Shown here: in pieces, positions 24,537-33,816 of the stretch
How the letters are laid out: every line of letters begins with the position of its first letter
How positions within the stretch are numbered: the first letter of the stretch is position 1
Assembly (NCBI GenBank): GCA_017303805.1
Contig: JAFLBQ010000003.1
Span: 358,821-422,820 of the forward strand
Origin: Cytophagales bacterium
Lineage (GTDB): Bacteria; Bacteroidota; Bacteroidia; Cytophagales; Cyclobacteriaceae
DNA: 64,000 nt
Reading direction: 5' to 3'
Notes under the pieces: generated by a model
Seen by the model: the letters and a program-made list of their open reading frames with translations, nothing else
Database searches by the model: none
Told to the model about the DNA's origin: nothing
Translations under genes and position numbers: made by a program

Positions 24537-25750
24537 TTACACTGTAGCACATTGGCATTCTTTGTTAAGCCCTCAAAATCATTGGCGGCATCCAACACCA
24601 TTACCAGTGTGTCTTCATTTTCATTTACACAAATTTGGCGATCCGGTCGTTGCGGGTCGGCAATGCCATCATACACTACATCGGGTGGGTGCAGAAACGA
24701 TTTCAGTGCAAACAGTTTTCCTATATCGTGGCCGAGGGCCGGGAACCAGTGGCTGTTACTATATTCGTTGGCGTGTATGTTAATGTCGTAGGGAAATGGA
24801 TTATACAATGTATCGGATTGGAAGTTATTATCCAATGTTTGCACTCCGCCCACGTTGGGGGTTTGCTCTACTTCACCTGCATTAAGTGCAGCAACCAGTT
24901 CGTAACTGATAATGCCTATACCAATGGTTTTGTTATCTGCAATCTTATTATTGCTTAACTCCAATGCGTGTGTGGCCAGAATCATAAAGCCCGTGCCGGG
25001 TGGTATGCTGGCTACTACATTTCCCTTCGCTGCAAAATTTTTATGATTATTGTCGTGCACGTAATTTTTATACACGTTGGTGGAATGGCCATATTGGGTA
25101 AGGCCGGGCAAATCGAAAATTAAAATACCACCTGTATTTTCGTAAGCCTCGTTACCGTAGATTTCCACCCAGCGCGAGTTCTCACTTTCAATACCCGCTA
25201 CATTCCAATACGCTTTATTGTTACGAATAATTACCGAGTCGGACTGGCCCACGTAGATGCCGGCATCAGACGAACCTGCGGCAATGCACTCTTCAATCAG
25301 CACCTGGCGGCATAGCACCGGGTACAACGCATACGCCCCGTTTTCGGTTTTGGGCCCCTCGCTCCACACCGAGCGTATTCTTCTAAATACGATGCCGTTT
25401 ACTTCGCTTACTTTTACATTATCGCCCTTCGCATCTTCTACTGCAAAATCCTGCAACACAATGGTGTGTCCATTGCTCACGCGAAAACCCTCCGCTCCTT
25501 CGGTTTGATTCTTAAACGACAAAATCGTTTTGTCCATTCCCTTGCCGCGAATAACAACTCTGTTTTTTCCATCCAGCACCAGGCTACGCGTAAACATAAA
25601 ATTACCTTCGGGCAAATGGAGCGTGTCGCCATCTTGCAGCGTAATCAATTGAGTTTGTAAACTTTCTTCAATATTTCTCCAAACTCGGGGTTCGGGTTTT
25701 TGAGAACAGCCACCAATTAGCAGTAGCACAGCAACTACAAAGCATCGCAT
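24533..25750 (-). CDS. Parallel beta-helix lipoprotein, partner of the dihaem cytochrome
   Basis: A 405-residue lipoprotein (lipobox LIGGCSQ). The body consists of right-handed beta-helix turns with repeated GI/NN/V patterns, such as SDSVIIRNNKAYWNVAGIESENS and GNEAYENTGGILIFDLPG. The last 50 residues include a Cys-containing tail (QICVNENEDTL, VLQCK). It corresponds to the TIGR03805 family, whose genes almost always sit next to SO2930-type cytochromes as here. Beta-helix proteins often bind or cleave polysaccharides; no substrate can be assigned. Confidence 0.82.
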   Translation of the reverse strand: MRCFVVAVLLLIGGCSQKPEPRVWRNIEESLQTQLITLQDGDTLHLPEGNFMFTRSLVLDGKNRVVIRGKGMDKTILSFKNQTEGAEGFRVSNGHTIVLQDFAVEDAKGDNVKVSEVNGIVFRRIRSVWSEGPKTENGAYALYPVLCRQVLIEECIAAGSSDAGIYVGQSDSVIIRNNKAYWNVAGIESENSRWVEIYGNEAYENTGGILIFDLPGLTQYGHSTNVYKNYVHDNNHKNFAAKGNVVASIPPGTGFMILATHALELSNNKIADNKTIGIGIISYELVAALNAGEVEQTPNVGGVQTLDNNFQSDTLYNPFPYDINIHANEYSNSHWFPALGHDIGKLFALKSFLHPPDVVYDGIADPQRPDRQICVNENEDTLVMVLDAANDFEGLTKNANVLQCK

Positions 25751-25850
25751 ACGGTAGAATTTACGATTAAAGATAAAAGATTTTAGAATCTTCTCGCTCG
25801 CACTTCCTTTCCGCTATGTGCCTCTGTTTTTGTAAGTTTAGGGAACCGAT

Positions 25851-28484
25851 ATGAAAGTTGTTTTTATTTTGCTGATGATTCCACTCTTGGTTGCAGGTCA
25901 AACCTGGGATGAGGTTAGTGTAACTACTGCACGCGCTTACCATGCCGGAAATTTTGAACAAGCATTGCCTTGGGCACGCACTGCTGTAAAATTGGCCGAA
26001 CAGGAATTTGGCACAACCCATCCCAACTATTTTACCAGTATAAACGACCTGGCCTCGGTGTTAAAAAAAATGGGCCGCTATGCCGAAGCACAAATTATCG
26101 AACAGCAAATTTTGGTAGCGATTTCCAATGCCCTTGGAACGGAACACCTTGCCTATGTAACCGCCCTTAAAAACCTGGGCAACACCTGCCTGGCACAGGA
26201 AGAATACCAACAAGCTGAATTTTATTACAGTAGGGCCAACCTTCTGGTAGGAAAAATTATTGATAAACGTGATGCATACTATACCGAAAATACTTTTCAG
26301 GTTTTTGATGCCCATGTAAGCACCAGTTTACAACTAGGTGTACTACTGCAGCGCACCGGCCGTTTGCAGGTTGCCGAACAAACCTACACCAAACTAATTC
26401 AGTTTTGTAAAACCTATTTAGGAGAAACCTATCAAACGTATCCTCCCTACGCTACCCTTGTTAACAACCTGGCGCTTCTTTACATGGATAAAGATGCTGA
26501 AAAAGCAGAAGCCTATTTAAAGGAGGTGCTGGTGTTGCACCAAAACGGGCATGGAGAAAACTCGGCTTATTATTTTCAAACGCTCCTTAACCTGGCTTCG
26601 GTGTACGAGCGCACCCAGCGCCCCGAAGATGCTCAAAATTTGTTGATGCTGCTGCTCGAAAAAATAAAAGCTACGCAAGGCGAAACCACTGCCGACTACA
26701 TTACTACCCTCAGTAACCTGGCCCAATTACTTTTTAACCAGGATCAGTTAAACGAGAGTGAGCGCTATACGCTACAGGCGCTGCAATTACATGAACGCTC
26801 TTTCGGTAAAAACAATCAGATGTACCAAACGTTGCTGCACAACCTGGCCGAAACATACCAATGGCAAAACCGGTTTGCCGAAGCCGATTCGTTATTTAAA
26901 ATTGTTGTTCAAAAAGTTTTAAGTGATGTGGATAAGAACTTCACTTACCTAACCGAAAGTGAGAAACGCAGTTTCTATCAGCACAACGCGTTGTTCATAA
27001 ACGAGTACGCCAGCTTTGCGCTGTTTAAGTCGGGGGCTATTCCGTTGCCCGGTTTACCCAAAGAGCAATTATCTAAAAACAGCTTACGCGATTTGTACAA
27101 TTTACAGTTAAGCACCAAAGCTTTAATTTTAAATGCTACCGCTAAAATGAAGCACAACCTGCTGGCCAGCAACGACACCCTGTTGATTAATCGTTTTGAA
27201 AAATGGGAACAACTTAAAGAACAAATTGCACTGGAGTACAATAAGCCAGGTAGTACGCAGGTTAATCTGGATAGTATTGTACAACAGGTGGAATGGTTGG
27301 AGAGTACCCTTGCCAAATACTCTTCATTTTTCAGAAAAGGCTATGCAACCCGAACTGTGGCCTGGCAGGATGTTCAAAAAAAATTAAAACCAGGCGAAGC
27401 GGCTGTGGAATTGGTGCGCTATTACAACGGATTGATTTATGCTGCGTTGATTATTACGCCTCAAACCAAATTGCATCCTGAGGTGGCAATTATTAAAAGC
27501 TCAAAAACCAAAAGTCTTGAAAAAGAATTTCTTTCCTACTACAAAAACAGTATTCAGCTAAAAACTACCGATACGATTTCCTATAATCGTTTTTGGAAAC
27601 CCGTTTTCGATACACTTAAAAAATACACCCCCAAACTTAAAAAAATTTACCTCTCGCCCGATGGTATCTTCAACGAAGTCAATTTTAACACCCTGCAAAA
27701 TCCGGTAACAAAAAAATTTGTGGTGGATGAGGTAAGCCTGCACTTGCTTACCAATACCCGCGAGGTAGTTGATTTCAAACCCAAATCCCGTAAGGAAAAA
27801 ACCAAACGTACTGCAGTATTGCTGGGCCGCCCCGACTATGGAGCTGGCACCGGTTTAACGGAAGGAACCATGCGCAGTAGCTTTACCGACCTGGCCGCAA
27901 CTGAAAAAGAAGTAACAGGTATTGCGAAAATATTCGCCAAAAAAAAATGGCCCACCCAGGTATTAACTGCGCGGCATGCCAGCGAAGAATCCGTTAAGCA
28001 ATTGGTTAACCCGCACGTCTTACACCTGGCTACACATGGTTTCTTTTTACCGCCATCCGGCAACAACAACATGCATCATCAACTGGAAGCCACGTTGCAA
28101 TCGGGCATTGTGCTGGCACATGCGGCCAATCCGCCACCGGGCCAGGACGATGGAATCTTAACTGCCTACGAAGCCATGCAACTCAATCTCGATTTAACCG
28201 AATTAGTGGTGCTGTCGGCATGCGAAACCGGGCTGGGAAGCATTGAAGCCGGTGAAGGTGTTTACGGTTTGCAGCGCACGCTCAAAGTAGCCGGTGCGCG
28301 CACGATTCTAATGAGTTTATGGAAAGTAGATGACGTAGCCACGCAGGAGTTAATGATTCTGTTTTATTCGCGGTGGCTATCCGGATCGTCCATCCGGCAA
28401 GCCTTTCGGTATGCCCAGCAGGAACTAAAGAGAAAATATCCTCAGCCTTACTACTGGGGTGCCTTTGTAATGACGGGCGAATAA
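25851..28484 (+). CDS. Secreted TPR-CHAT protein (caspase-like protease)
   Basis: An 877-residue protein with a signal peptide (MKVVFILLMIPLLVAGQ). Residues about 20-360 form roughly eight TPR units, many with the 42-residue Kinesin-light-chain-like pattern (YAEAQIIEQQIL, QAEFYYSRA, AEAYLKEVL, NESERYTLQALQLH). After a helical linker, the CHAT domain (about 590-877) has its catalytic His in HLATHGFF and Cys in LSACETGLG, followed by GAFVMTG. CHAT proteases are caspase relatives activated by partner recognition; cytoplasmic TPR-CHAT proteins occur in CRISPR type III-E. Here the signal peptide indicates export, and no effector gene is adjacent. Upstream gap of 100 bases to the divergent beta-helix gene. 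Confidence 0.88.
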   Translation: MKVVFILLMIPLLVAGQTWDEVSVTTARAYHAGNFEQALPWARTAVKLAEQEFGTTHPNYFTSINDLASVLKKMGRYAEAQIIEQQILVAISNALGTEHLAYVTALKNLGNTCLAQEEYQQAEFYYSRANLLVGKIIDKRDAYYTENTFQVFDAHVSTSLQLGVLLQRTGRLQVAEQTYTKLIQFCKTYLGETYQTYPPYATLVNNLALLYMDKDAEKAEAYLKEVLVLHQNGHGENSAYYFQTLLNLASVYERTQRPEDAQNLLMLLLEKIKATQGETTADYITTLSNLAQLLFNQDQLNESERYTLQALQLHERSFGKNNQMYQTLLHNLAETYQWQNRFAEADSLFKIVVQKVLSDVDKNFTYLTESEKRSFYQHNALFINEYASFALFKSGAIPLPGLPKEQLSKNSLRDLYNLQLSTKALILNATAKMKHNLLASNDTLLINRFEKWEQLKEQIALEYNKPGSTQVNLDSIVQQVEWLESTLAKYSSFFRKGYATRTVAWQDVQKKLKPGEAAVELVRYYNGLIYAALIITPQTKLHPEVAIIKSSKTKSLEKEFLSYYKNSIQLKTTDTISYNRFWKPVFDTLKKYTPKLKKIYLSPDGIFNEVNFNTLQNPVTKKFVVDEVSLHLLTNTREVVDFKPKSRKEKTKRTAVLLGRPDYGAGTGLTEGTMRSSFTDLAATEKEVTGIAKIFAKKKWPTQVLTARHASEESVKQLVNPHVLHLATHGFFLPPSGNNNMHHQLEATLQSGIVLAHAANPPPGQDDGILTAYEAMQLNLDLTELVVLSACETGLGSIEAGEGVYGLQRTLKVAGARTILMSLWKVDDVATQELMILFYSRWLSGSSIRQAFRYAQQELKRKYPQPYYWGAFVMTGE

Positions 28485-28535
28485 TCTGCCAACTAACTTT
28501 TTTACTACATTCAGGGCATCAAACCTACTGTTTCA

Positions 28536-29051
28536 ATGATCGCACCCGCCACCCTTCAGGATGCCCCCGAACTGAATCAACTCGTAAACGCTGCTTACCG
28601 GGGTGATAGCTCGCGAAAAGGTTGGACAACCGAAGCCGATTTGCTGGATGGCACCCGCATTGACGAAGCCGGCATTCGGGATTTAATTGAAAAACCCGGA
28701 ACGGTAGTACTTACCTACCGCCAAGGTGGCGAGCTGCTCGGGTGCGTTGAGCTACGCCTGCAAGACGGAAAATTATACCTGGGCATGCTAAGTGTTAAAC
28801 CCGATACGCAAGGAAAAGGTATCGGAAAAAAATTGATGCACGCAGCCGAAGACTATGCACTACAACACCACGCCCCGGCCATTTTTATGACAGTTATTTC
28901 GGTACGTAAAGAATTAATCGATTGGTATGTACGCCACGGCTACCAATTAACCGGGGCGCGCAAACCCTTTCTAATGCCCGATGCACGCTGGGGCATACCT
29001 AAACAAACATTAGAGTTTGTAGTTTTGGAGAAAAAGATAGGCGCTCACTAA
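28536..29051 (+). CDS. GNAT family N-acetyltransferase
   Basis: A 171-residue protein with the acetyl-CoA-binding core LYLGMLSVKPDTQGKGIGKK (motif Q/R-x-x-G-x-G/A) and the C-terminal motif B-like IFMTVISVRKELIDWYVRHGY. The GNAT family acetylates small molecules, peptides or antibiotics; the substrate is unknown. It begins 51 bases after the TPR-CHAT gene in the same direction and could be co-transcribed. Confidence 0.85.
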   Translation: MIAPATLQDAPELNQLVNAAYRGDSSRKGWTTEADLLDGTRIDEAGIRDLIEKPGTVVLTYRQGGELLGCVELRLQDGKLYLGMLSVKPDTQGKGIGKKLMHAAEDYALQHHAPAIFMTVISVRKELIDWYVRHGYQLTGARKPFLMPDARWGIPKQTLEFVVLEKKIGAH

Positions 29052-29101
29052 ATGTAATGGAGTGCAGGTGGACATTCGCACCGTACAGAAGTAACATTAA
29101 T

Positions 29102-29626
29102 TTAGGATTGCTCTGCTTTCGATTTAATACTGCGTAAAATTTCGATACGTATCAGCCCACTAAACGGGCGAATTAAAAACCAATAGCGCGAAAATTTTCG
29201 TAAAGATTCTTTGTCGGTACAATAAATCCGCGTGTCCGTTTGTACCCGGGTGGTATTTGCATTTATTTCTGTAAGAGTAAATGTCCATATTGCTTTGCAG
29301 AAGCCACTTTCTTGAAAGGGCTTAAACGCTACTGGCGTAAACTGCTGCAAATTGCCGCTTGGTCGCCAAAACTGCCCAATCAATCCCAGCGCAAGCTCAT
29401 GTGGATTCTTTGTAAGCGTTATAAACCGGGAGCTATCCAGACCTTTTAACGTCATTGTATGCGCGGGCATACCCCGAAGAGCAAATAACGCCCGGATTAT
29501 CCACGAGCCGCTAAAATCCAGCTCAACAACCAAGGGTGCAATTTTTTCGCTTGCACAATTAACCACGCACTCATGGTGTTCCGAAAAATGAAATTCCGGC
29601 AAATAGATGTCGGCCAGCGTATTCAT
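29102..29626 (-). CDS. SRPBCC-like protein of unknown function
   Basis: About 174 residues from ATG 29626 (a GTG three codons upstream is the alternative). The pattern of a central strand-rich region (FTLTEINANTTRVQTDTRIYC) and a long C-terminal helix (YWFLIRPFSGLIRIEILRSIKSKAE) is typical of START/SRPBCC hydrophobic-ligand-binding folds in Bacteroidota. It begins 13 bases after the response-regulator gene on the same strand, so it is probably the third gene of that two-component operon. Confidence 0.55.
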   Translation of the reverse strand: MNTLADIYLPEFHFSEHHECVVNCASEKIAPLVVELDFSGSWIIRALFALRGMPAHTMTLKGLDSSRFITLTKNPHELALGLIGQFWRPSGNLQQFTPVAFKPFQESGFCKAIWTFTLTEINANTTRVQTDTRIYCTDKESLRKFSRYWFLIRPFSGLIRIEILRSIKSKAEQS

Positions 29627-29639
29627 AACCTGCACAAGT

Positions 29640-30386
29640 TTAAACTACCTTCTTGCGGATTAGTTTTGCGTAGGTACGGCTTACCGGAAAGCTTTTTCCG
29701 TTTTGCATTTTAACAATCATGCCACCATTAAAATGCCGCTCAATCTCTTTCAGGTAGTTTACATTTACAATGGTAGAGCGGTGCACGCGAATAAATGTTT
29801 CGGGGTTCATCAACTCTTCTAATTTTCCAATACCCGATGAACTTACAAATTGATCGTTCTTGGTAGAAATGACGGTATAATCACCAGAGGCTTCCAAATA
29901 GATAATATCCTCAACCGGCAGGTTAAAGAGTTTCTCAGATTTTTGCACGAAAAGGTGGGTATCGTACGAGGTGCGGGTATTCACTGGTCTTAAGCTTCCA
30001 AGCAGATCCTCCAGGTTGCCCGCCTCCATTTTCTTGCGTTTAAGTGCCCGTTCCACCGCCAGTTTAAAACGTTCCTGATCCAGTGGCTTTAAAAGGTAAT
30101 CTACCGCGTTGCGTTCAAAGGCCCGAATGGCATACTGATCGTATGCTGTTGAAAAAATTACGTAGGGTTCGTGTTCAATTTCATCCAGCACATCAAATCC
30201 ATTCATGCCCGGCATTTGTACATCCAGAAAAATCAGATCGGGTTTAAGTTTATCAATCTGCTCTACGGCTTCTGTTCCTTTGCTGCACTCACCAATTATT
30301 TCTATCTCCGGAAAGGCCTCTAAAAATTCGCGCAAGAGTTCGCGTGCTAATTTTTCATCGTCAATAATCAAACAGGTTGTATTCAT
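29640..30386 (-). CDS. LytTR family response regulator
   Basis: A 248-residue regulator: a receiver domain (1-120) with Asp8/Asp9 (IIDDEK) and phospho-acceptor Asp55 (LIFLDVQMPGMNGFDV), and a C-terminal LytTR DNA-binding domain (about 145-248) containing DIIYLEASGDYTVI, NPETFIRVHRSTIVN and GKSFPVSRTYAKLIRK. LytTR proteins bind imperfect direct repeats and often control envelope functions. It lies 20 bases downstream of its cognate LytS-type kinase gene. Confidence 0.93.
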   Translation of the reverse strand: MNTTCLIIDDEKLARELLREFLEAFPEIEIIGECSKGTEAVEQIDKLKPDLIFLDVQMPGMNGFDVLDEIEHEPYVIFSTAYDQYAIRAFERNAVDYLLKPLDQERFKLAVERALKRKKMEAGNLEDLLGSLRPVNTRTSYDTHLFVQKSEKLFNLPVEDIIYLEASGDYTVISTKNDQFVSSSGIGKLEELMNPETFIRVHRSTIVNVNYLKEIERHFNGGMIVKMQNGKSFPVSRTYAKLIRKKVV

Positions 30387-30406
30387 AGTTGTATTAATTT
30401 CTGGTA

Positions 30407-31537
30407 TTATCGGGTTTCAATAAGTTGGTCTTCTAATTCTGCTTCCGGTGTAACCGCGGTCTTCATGTGGCGGTCTTCAATAAAAAAACTAACGGAGTAC
30501 CCATACTCGCTGGCCAGCACCCGCAGGTGCGATTGCACCCCAAAGTAACTGCGCAGGCGCAAGTCGGTATTCATCATCCCCACTCCGCTGGAACTGCCAT
30601 CCATTACTTTTTTTGCGTTGGAACCAAGGCCATCGTCTTTTACTTCGAAGTGAATGATAGAGCCCGAACGTTTTACGGTTAAGAAAATTGTTCCGCCATC
30701 CTCCTTGGGTGCAATTCCATATTTTACTGAATTCTCTACCAGGGGTTGCAATATCATCGGGGGCAGATAAATACCCAAGCAAGTAGGGTCAATGTGCTTT
30801 TCAAACTTTAGCCGATCGCCAAAGCGTACTTGCTGAATCCGGATATAGTTCTCAATAAACTCTATTTCATGAATCAGTTTTACCATTTCGCCATTGTGCG
30901 AGTCTAACGCATACCGGAAAATATCCGATAATTGACTGATTACTCTGCGGGCCTGCTCTTTGCTGGTGTGCACCAGCGTGCTGATGGAATTGAGGGTATT
31001 AAATAAAAAGTGCGGGTTAATCTGAGACTTGAGCAAAGAAATCTGCATCTCTTTATTGCGTAGCGCCAGTTGGCTCTTTTCCTGCTCTTGCTTTTGCAAC
31101 CCTTGAAAGTAGCGGATAACGTAGTAAACACCAACGGTAATAATATATTGATCGTGTATGCGCAGCGCATCCCAACTGCTCAAAATCCTGATCATGTACT
31201 CCTGCCAGTGATCGATGTACACGTAGCCCTCCAGGTAATCGGAAAAGTAATACGAGAGGGTGCCCATTACAAAAAAGAAAACCACAATACCCGCTATGTG
31301 GCCAACAAGTTGCCAAACAGCCGGAAACCGGAACAGCCAATGGCTCCAAAGAAAAATTAAGAGAATAAATACACACAAGGCTTCCAGCAGAAAAAGGGCT
31401 GTCCACAACACATAAAACTGGGGGTTTACGAACTTCCATTCCAGCACCGCGCTAATCGTAAAATTAAGAGCGTACCAGGTACAAATAAGCAGGTAAGCAC
31501 GCTTCCAAACGCGGGGTATGGTGTCAAGCCATTTCAT
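30407..31537 (-). CDS. LytS-type sensor histidine kinase (His_kinase family)
   Basis: A 376-residue membrane kinase. The N-terminal half has about four transmembrane helices; then comes a coiled linker and the His_kinase domain with phospho-acceptor His in LKSQINPHFLFNTLNSIS (about residue 175). The ATPase domain has the N box LQPLVENSVKYGI and the G box DDGLGSNAKK. It lacks a large periplasmic sensor, so the signal is probably sensed in or at the membrane. It forms an operon with the LytTR regulator and the SRPBCC-like gene. Confidence 0.92.
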   Translation of the reverse strand: MKWLDTIPRVWKRAYLLICTWYALNFTISAVLEWKFVNPQFYVLWTALFLLEALCVFILLIFLWSHWLFRFPAVWQLVGHIAGIVVFFFVMGTLSYYFSDYLEGYVYIDHWQEYMIRILSSWDALRIHDQYIITVGVYYVIRYFQGLQKQEQEKSQLALRNKEMQISLLKSQINPHFLFNTLNSISTLVHTSKEQARRVISQLSDIFRYALDSHNGEMVKLIHEIEFIENYIRIQQVRFGDRLKFEKHIDPTCLGIYLPPMILQPLVENSVKYGIAPKEDGGTIFLTVKRSGSIIHFEVKDDGLGSNAKKVMDGSSSGVGMMNTDLRLRSYFGVQSHLRVLASEYGYSVSFFIEDRHMKTAVTPEAELEDQLIETR

Positions 31538-31702
31538 GGAAAAGGAAAGATGAATGTATAAAATTAAAAATCAGAAGAGAAAGCCGACCAATGTAATATA
31601 TCTGCGCTTAATGGAGTTTTAGCGGTGTTTACCTACTTTAGCCTAACTTTATGAACGAACAAACCTAAACACCAAAAGCAGGTGTTCATTCGTTTACTTT
31701 AC

Positions 31703-32920
31703 ATGAGGCACTTTTTTCTACATTTCCTTTTTGCTGTACTGGCCTCCACTGCGTGGGCTCAAAAAATAACCTTATCGGGAAGGGTTATTGATAAAGAGAC
31801 TAAAGAACCTCTGCCCTTTGCAACCCTGGGTATTAAAGCAAAAGCCCTCGGCACCATTACCAACCTGCAAGGCGAATTTGATTTTCACATGCCGGGCGAA
31901 TTGCGCAACGATCTTTTTGTAATTACCATGCTGGGCTACAAAGCTTACGAAGCCCCCGTATGGACTTTGTTGGACATTAAAAATTTAGTGATCGAATTAG
32001 AAAAATCTACCTACCTGCTGGATGAAGTTACCATAGCCGATACGCTGCGTGGGGGCGATGTGATGGTAATTGCCCTCTCACGCATCGAGCAAAATTATCC
32101 GATGCAACCTTACCTGCTTGAAGGCTTCTACCGGGATTTAAAAAAAGTGGGCGGCACCTACATAGCCTTGCTGGAGGCAGCCGTAAAAATTTACGATGAA
32201 GACTACAAAGAACCACGCAATAAGTTTAAGCTGCGCGAACGTGTGGCGCTGCAGGAAGTGCGCAGAAGTATTGGCTATGCAAGCAGATTTACCACTTACT
32301 TCGATCAGGACAATTTATTAGAAGATTTGCTTTTGCATAACAGCGTGCGGTACCGGCATTTTCCGTTGGAAGAAGTTTTTTATTCCAGCCTTAAACGGGA
32401 AGCCGACACATATTATAATGACCAACCGGTATTTGTAGTGAGTTACAGCGGTGAGTACCACCTGAGAGCCTATGTGGAAAAAAAGAACTTTGCCATTATC
32501 CGGTTAGAATTTGAAAACGACCAGCAAGAAGCCTTAACAAAAAAGCGCGGCCTTGAAAGCCGGTTTGTAGGGCTAACCCGGGTACTTGAGTTCAAACCTT
32601 TTCAGGGCCGGTATTATTTGAACTACCTCAAAGTAGATTCTAAAATAAACTGGTACGAAATCCGCACAGGTGAGGTAAAATTTGAAACCGAACTTAACCA
32701 ATACTTATTGGTAAACGATATAGTGCCCAACACCATCAGGCGCGTGGCCACCACCGAAAAAATGCGCAACTACGGGTTGCAATACCAGGACAAACCCTAC
32801 AACAAAGAATTTTGGGACAATTATAACGTGATAAAAGAAAGCCCACTCGACAAAAAAATTCTGCAAGACCTGGAACGGCACGGCCCATTGGAAAAGCAGT
32901 TTAAAGATCATGAGTTTTAA
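31703..32920 (+). CDS. CarboxypepD_reg-like domain outer-membrane-associated protein
   Basis: About 405 residues from ATG 31703, which opens a signal peptide (MRHFFLHFLFAVLASTAWAQ). The first mature domain (about 20-105) is the carboxypeptidase regulatory-like beta-sandwich found at the start of SusC-like proteins: LSGRVIDKETKEPLPFATLGI, GTITNLQGEFDF, VITMLGYKAYE. The rest is a Bacteroidota-specific beta-rich domain (about 120-400) with EGFYRDLKKVGGTYIALLEAA. No TonB-dependent barrel follows. It is probably a periplasmic-side or surface protein. Function unknown. Confidence 0.75.
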   Translation: MRHFFLHFLFAVLASTAWAQKITLSGRVIDKETKEPLPFATLGIKAKALGTITNLQGEFDFHMPGELRNDLFVITMLGYKAYEAPVWTLLDIKNLVIELEKSTYLLDEVTIADTLRGGDVMVIALSRIEQNYPMQPYLLEGFYRDLKKVGGTYIALLEAAVKIYDEDYKEPRNKFKLRERVALQEVRRSIGYASRFTTYFDQDNLLEDLLLHNSVRYRHFPLEEVFYSSLKREADTYYNDQPVFVVSYSGEYHLRAYVEKKNFAIIRLEFENDQQEALTKKRGLESRFVGLTRVLEFKPFQGRYYLNYLKVDSKINWYEIRTGEVKFETELNQYLLVNDIVPNTIRRVATTEKMRNYGLQYQDKPYNKEFWDNYNVIKESPLDKKILQDLERHGPLEKQFKDHEF

Positions 32921-32967
32921 GTTTCAGTAAAACGGTAAAAGACTGGCTACTGACTTCATAAAAATCA

Positions 32968-33816
32968 ATGCTAATCGCACCAAGCCCATCTCTTAAAAAT
33001 CTCATTTTTGATGTTGCGATATTTTTCGTCCGGTGGTTTCTGTTTTCGGGCCTGTTTGTTATTGTTTTGGTCTTTCCTTTTTTTTCGGATTCTATAATGC
33101 TTTCGTACCGTGAGCACCAACAAGAATACGGGCAAAATTATGCGTACCTCATTTTAAGTACACTCGCCACCACATTAGGCACAGTGGGAGCACTTGCTTA
33201 TAGTTACCGAAAGCAACGCAAGCTCCCTCTGTTTCTGCTTCAATACATGAAAAGTTGGAATTTGCAGCAATTTTTAAATGGAGTGGTTCTTAGCACCGCA
33301 CAAATCCTCTTTTGTGTTCTTGTATTGATTTTCGGCCTGGTCTCATTTCAATTTGATTCTATAAAGAGTATCCCGTGGGCCATAATTTTATTTGCGCTGG
33401 TCTCGGTTAGCGAAGAAGTAATGTTTAGAGGATATCTGCTTCCTAAGTTGTTGGAAAAATTTTCTCTGTGGCCATCGATTATTATCTCTTCCCTGCTTTT
33501 TGCTTGCAGTCACCTGGCTAATCCACACATCGATGTTATTGGGTTTACAAACATCTTTCTATTTGGTGTGTGGGCTGCTATTCTGTATGTGCATCATCAG
33601 AATTTATCAGCTGCCTTAGGTGCACATTTTTCATGGAATTTACTGCAAACCTTTTTTGGGTTTGGCGTAAGCGGCCATGCATTTAATGGCGTATTCAGGG
33701 TAAAACAAATTTCGAGTGCCTCGTACCTAACCGGTGGTGCGTTTGGCCTGGAAGGTTCTGTGCTTGCGTTGGTGGCGTTGCTGGTGCTAATTTTCTATTT
33801 CTCGAAAAAACTATAG
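32968..33816 (+). CDS. CPBP family intramembrane glutamic endopeptidase
   Basis: A 282-residue protein with about seven or eight transmembrane helices. The CPBP (Abi) motifs are present: EExxxR in SVSEEVMFRGYLLPKL, the His-containing FACSHLANPH, and the last motif in HFSWNLLQ. The family includes CAAX-processing proteases and bacteriocin self-immunity proteins. It overlaps by six bases the convergent sugar-kinase gene. The substrate is unknown. Confidence 0.88.
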   Translation: MLIAPSPSLKNLIFDVAIFFVRWFLFSGLFVIVLVFPFFSDSIMLSYREHQQEYGQNYAYLILSTLATTLGTVGALAYSYRKQRKLPLFLLQYMKSWNLQQFLNGVVLSTAQILFCVLVLIFGLVSFQFDSIKSIPWAIILFALVSVSEEVMFRGYLLPKLLEKFSLWPSIIISSLLFACSHLANPHIDVIGFTNIFLFGVWAAILYVHHQNLSAALGAHFSWNLLQTFFGFGVSGHAFNGVFRVKQISSASYLTGGAFGLEGSVLALVALLVLIFYFSKKL

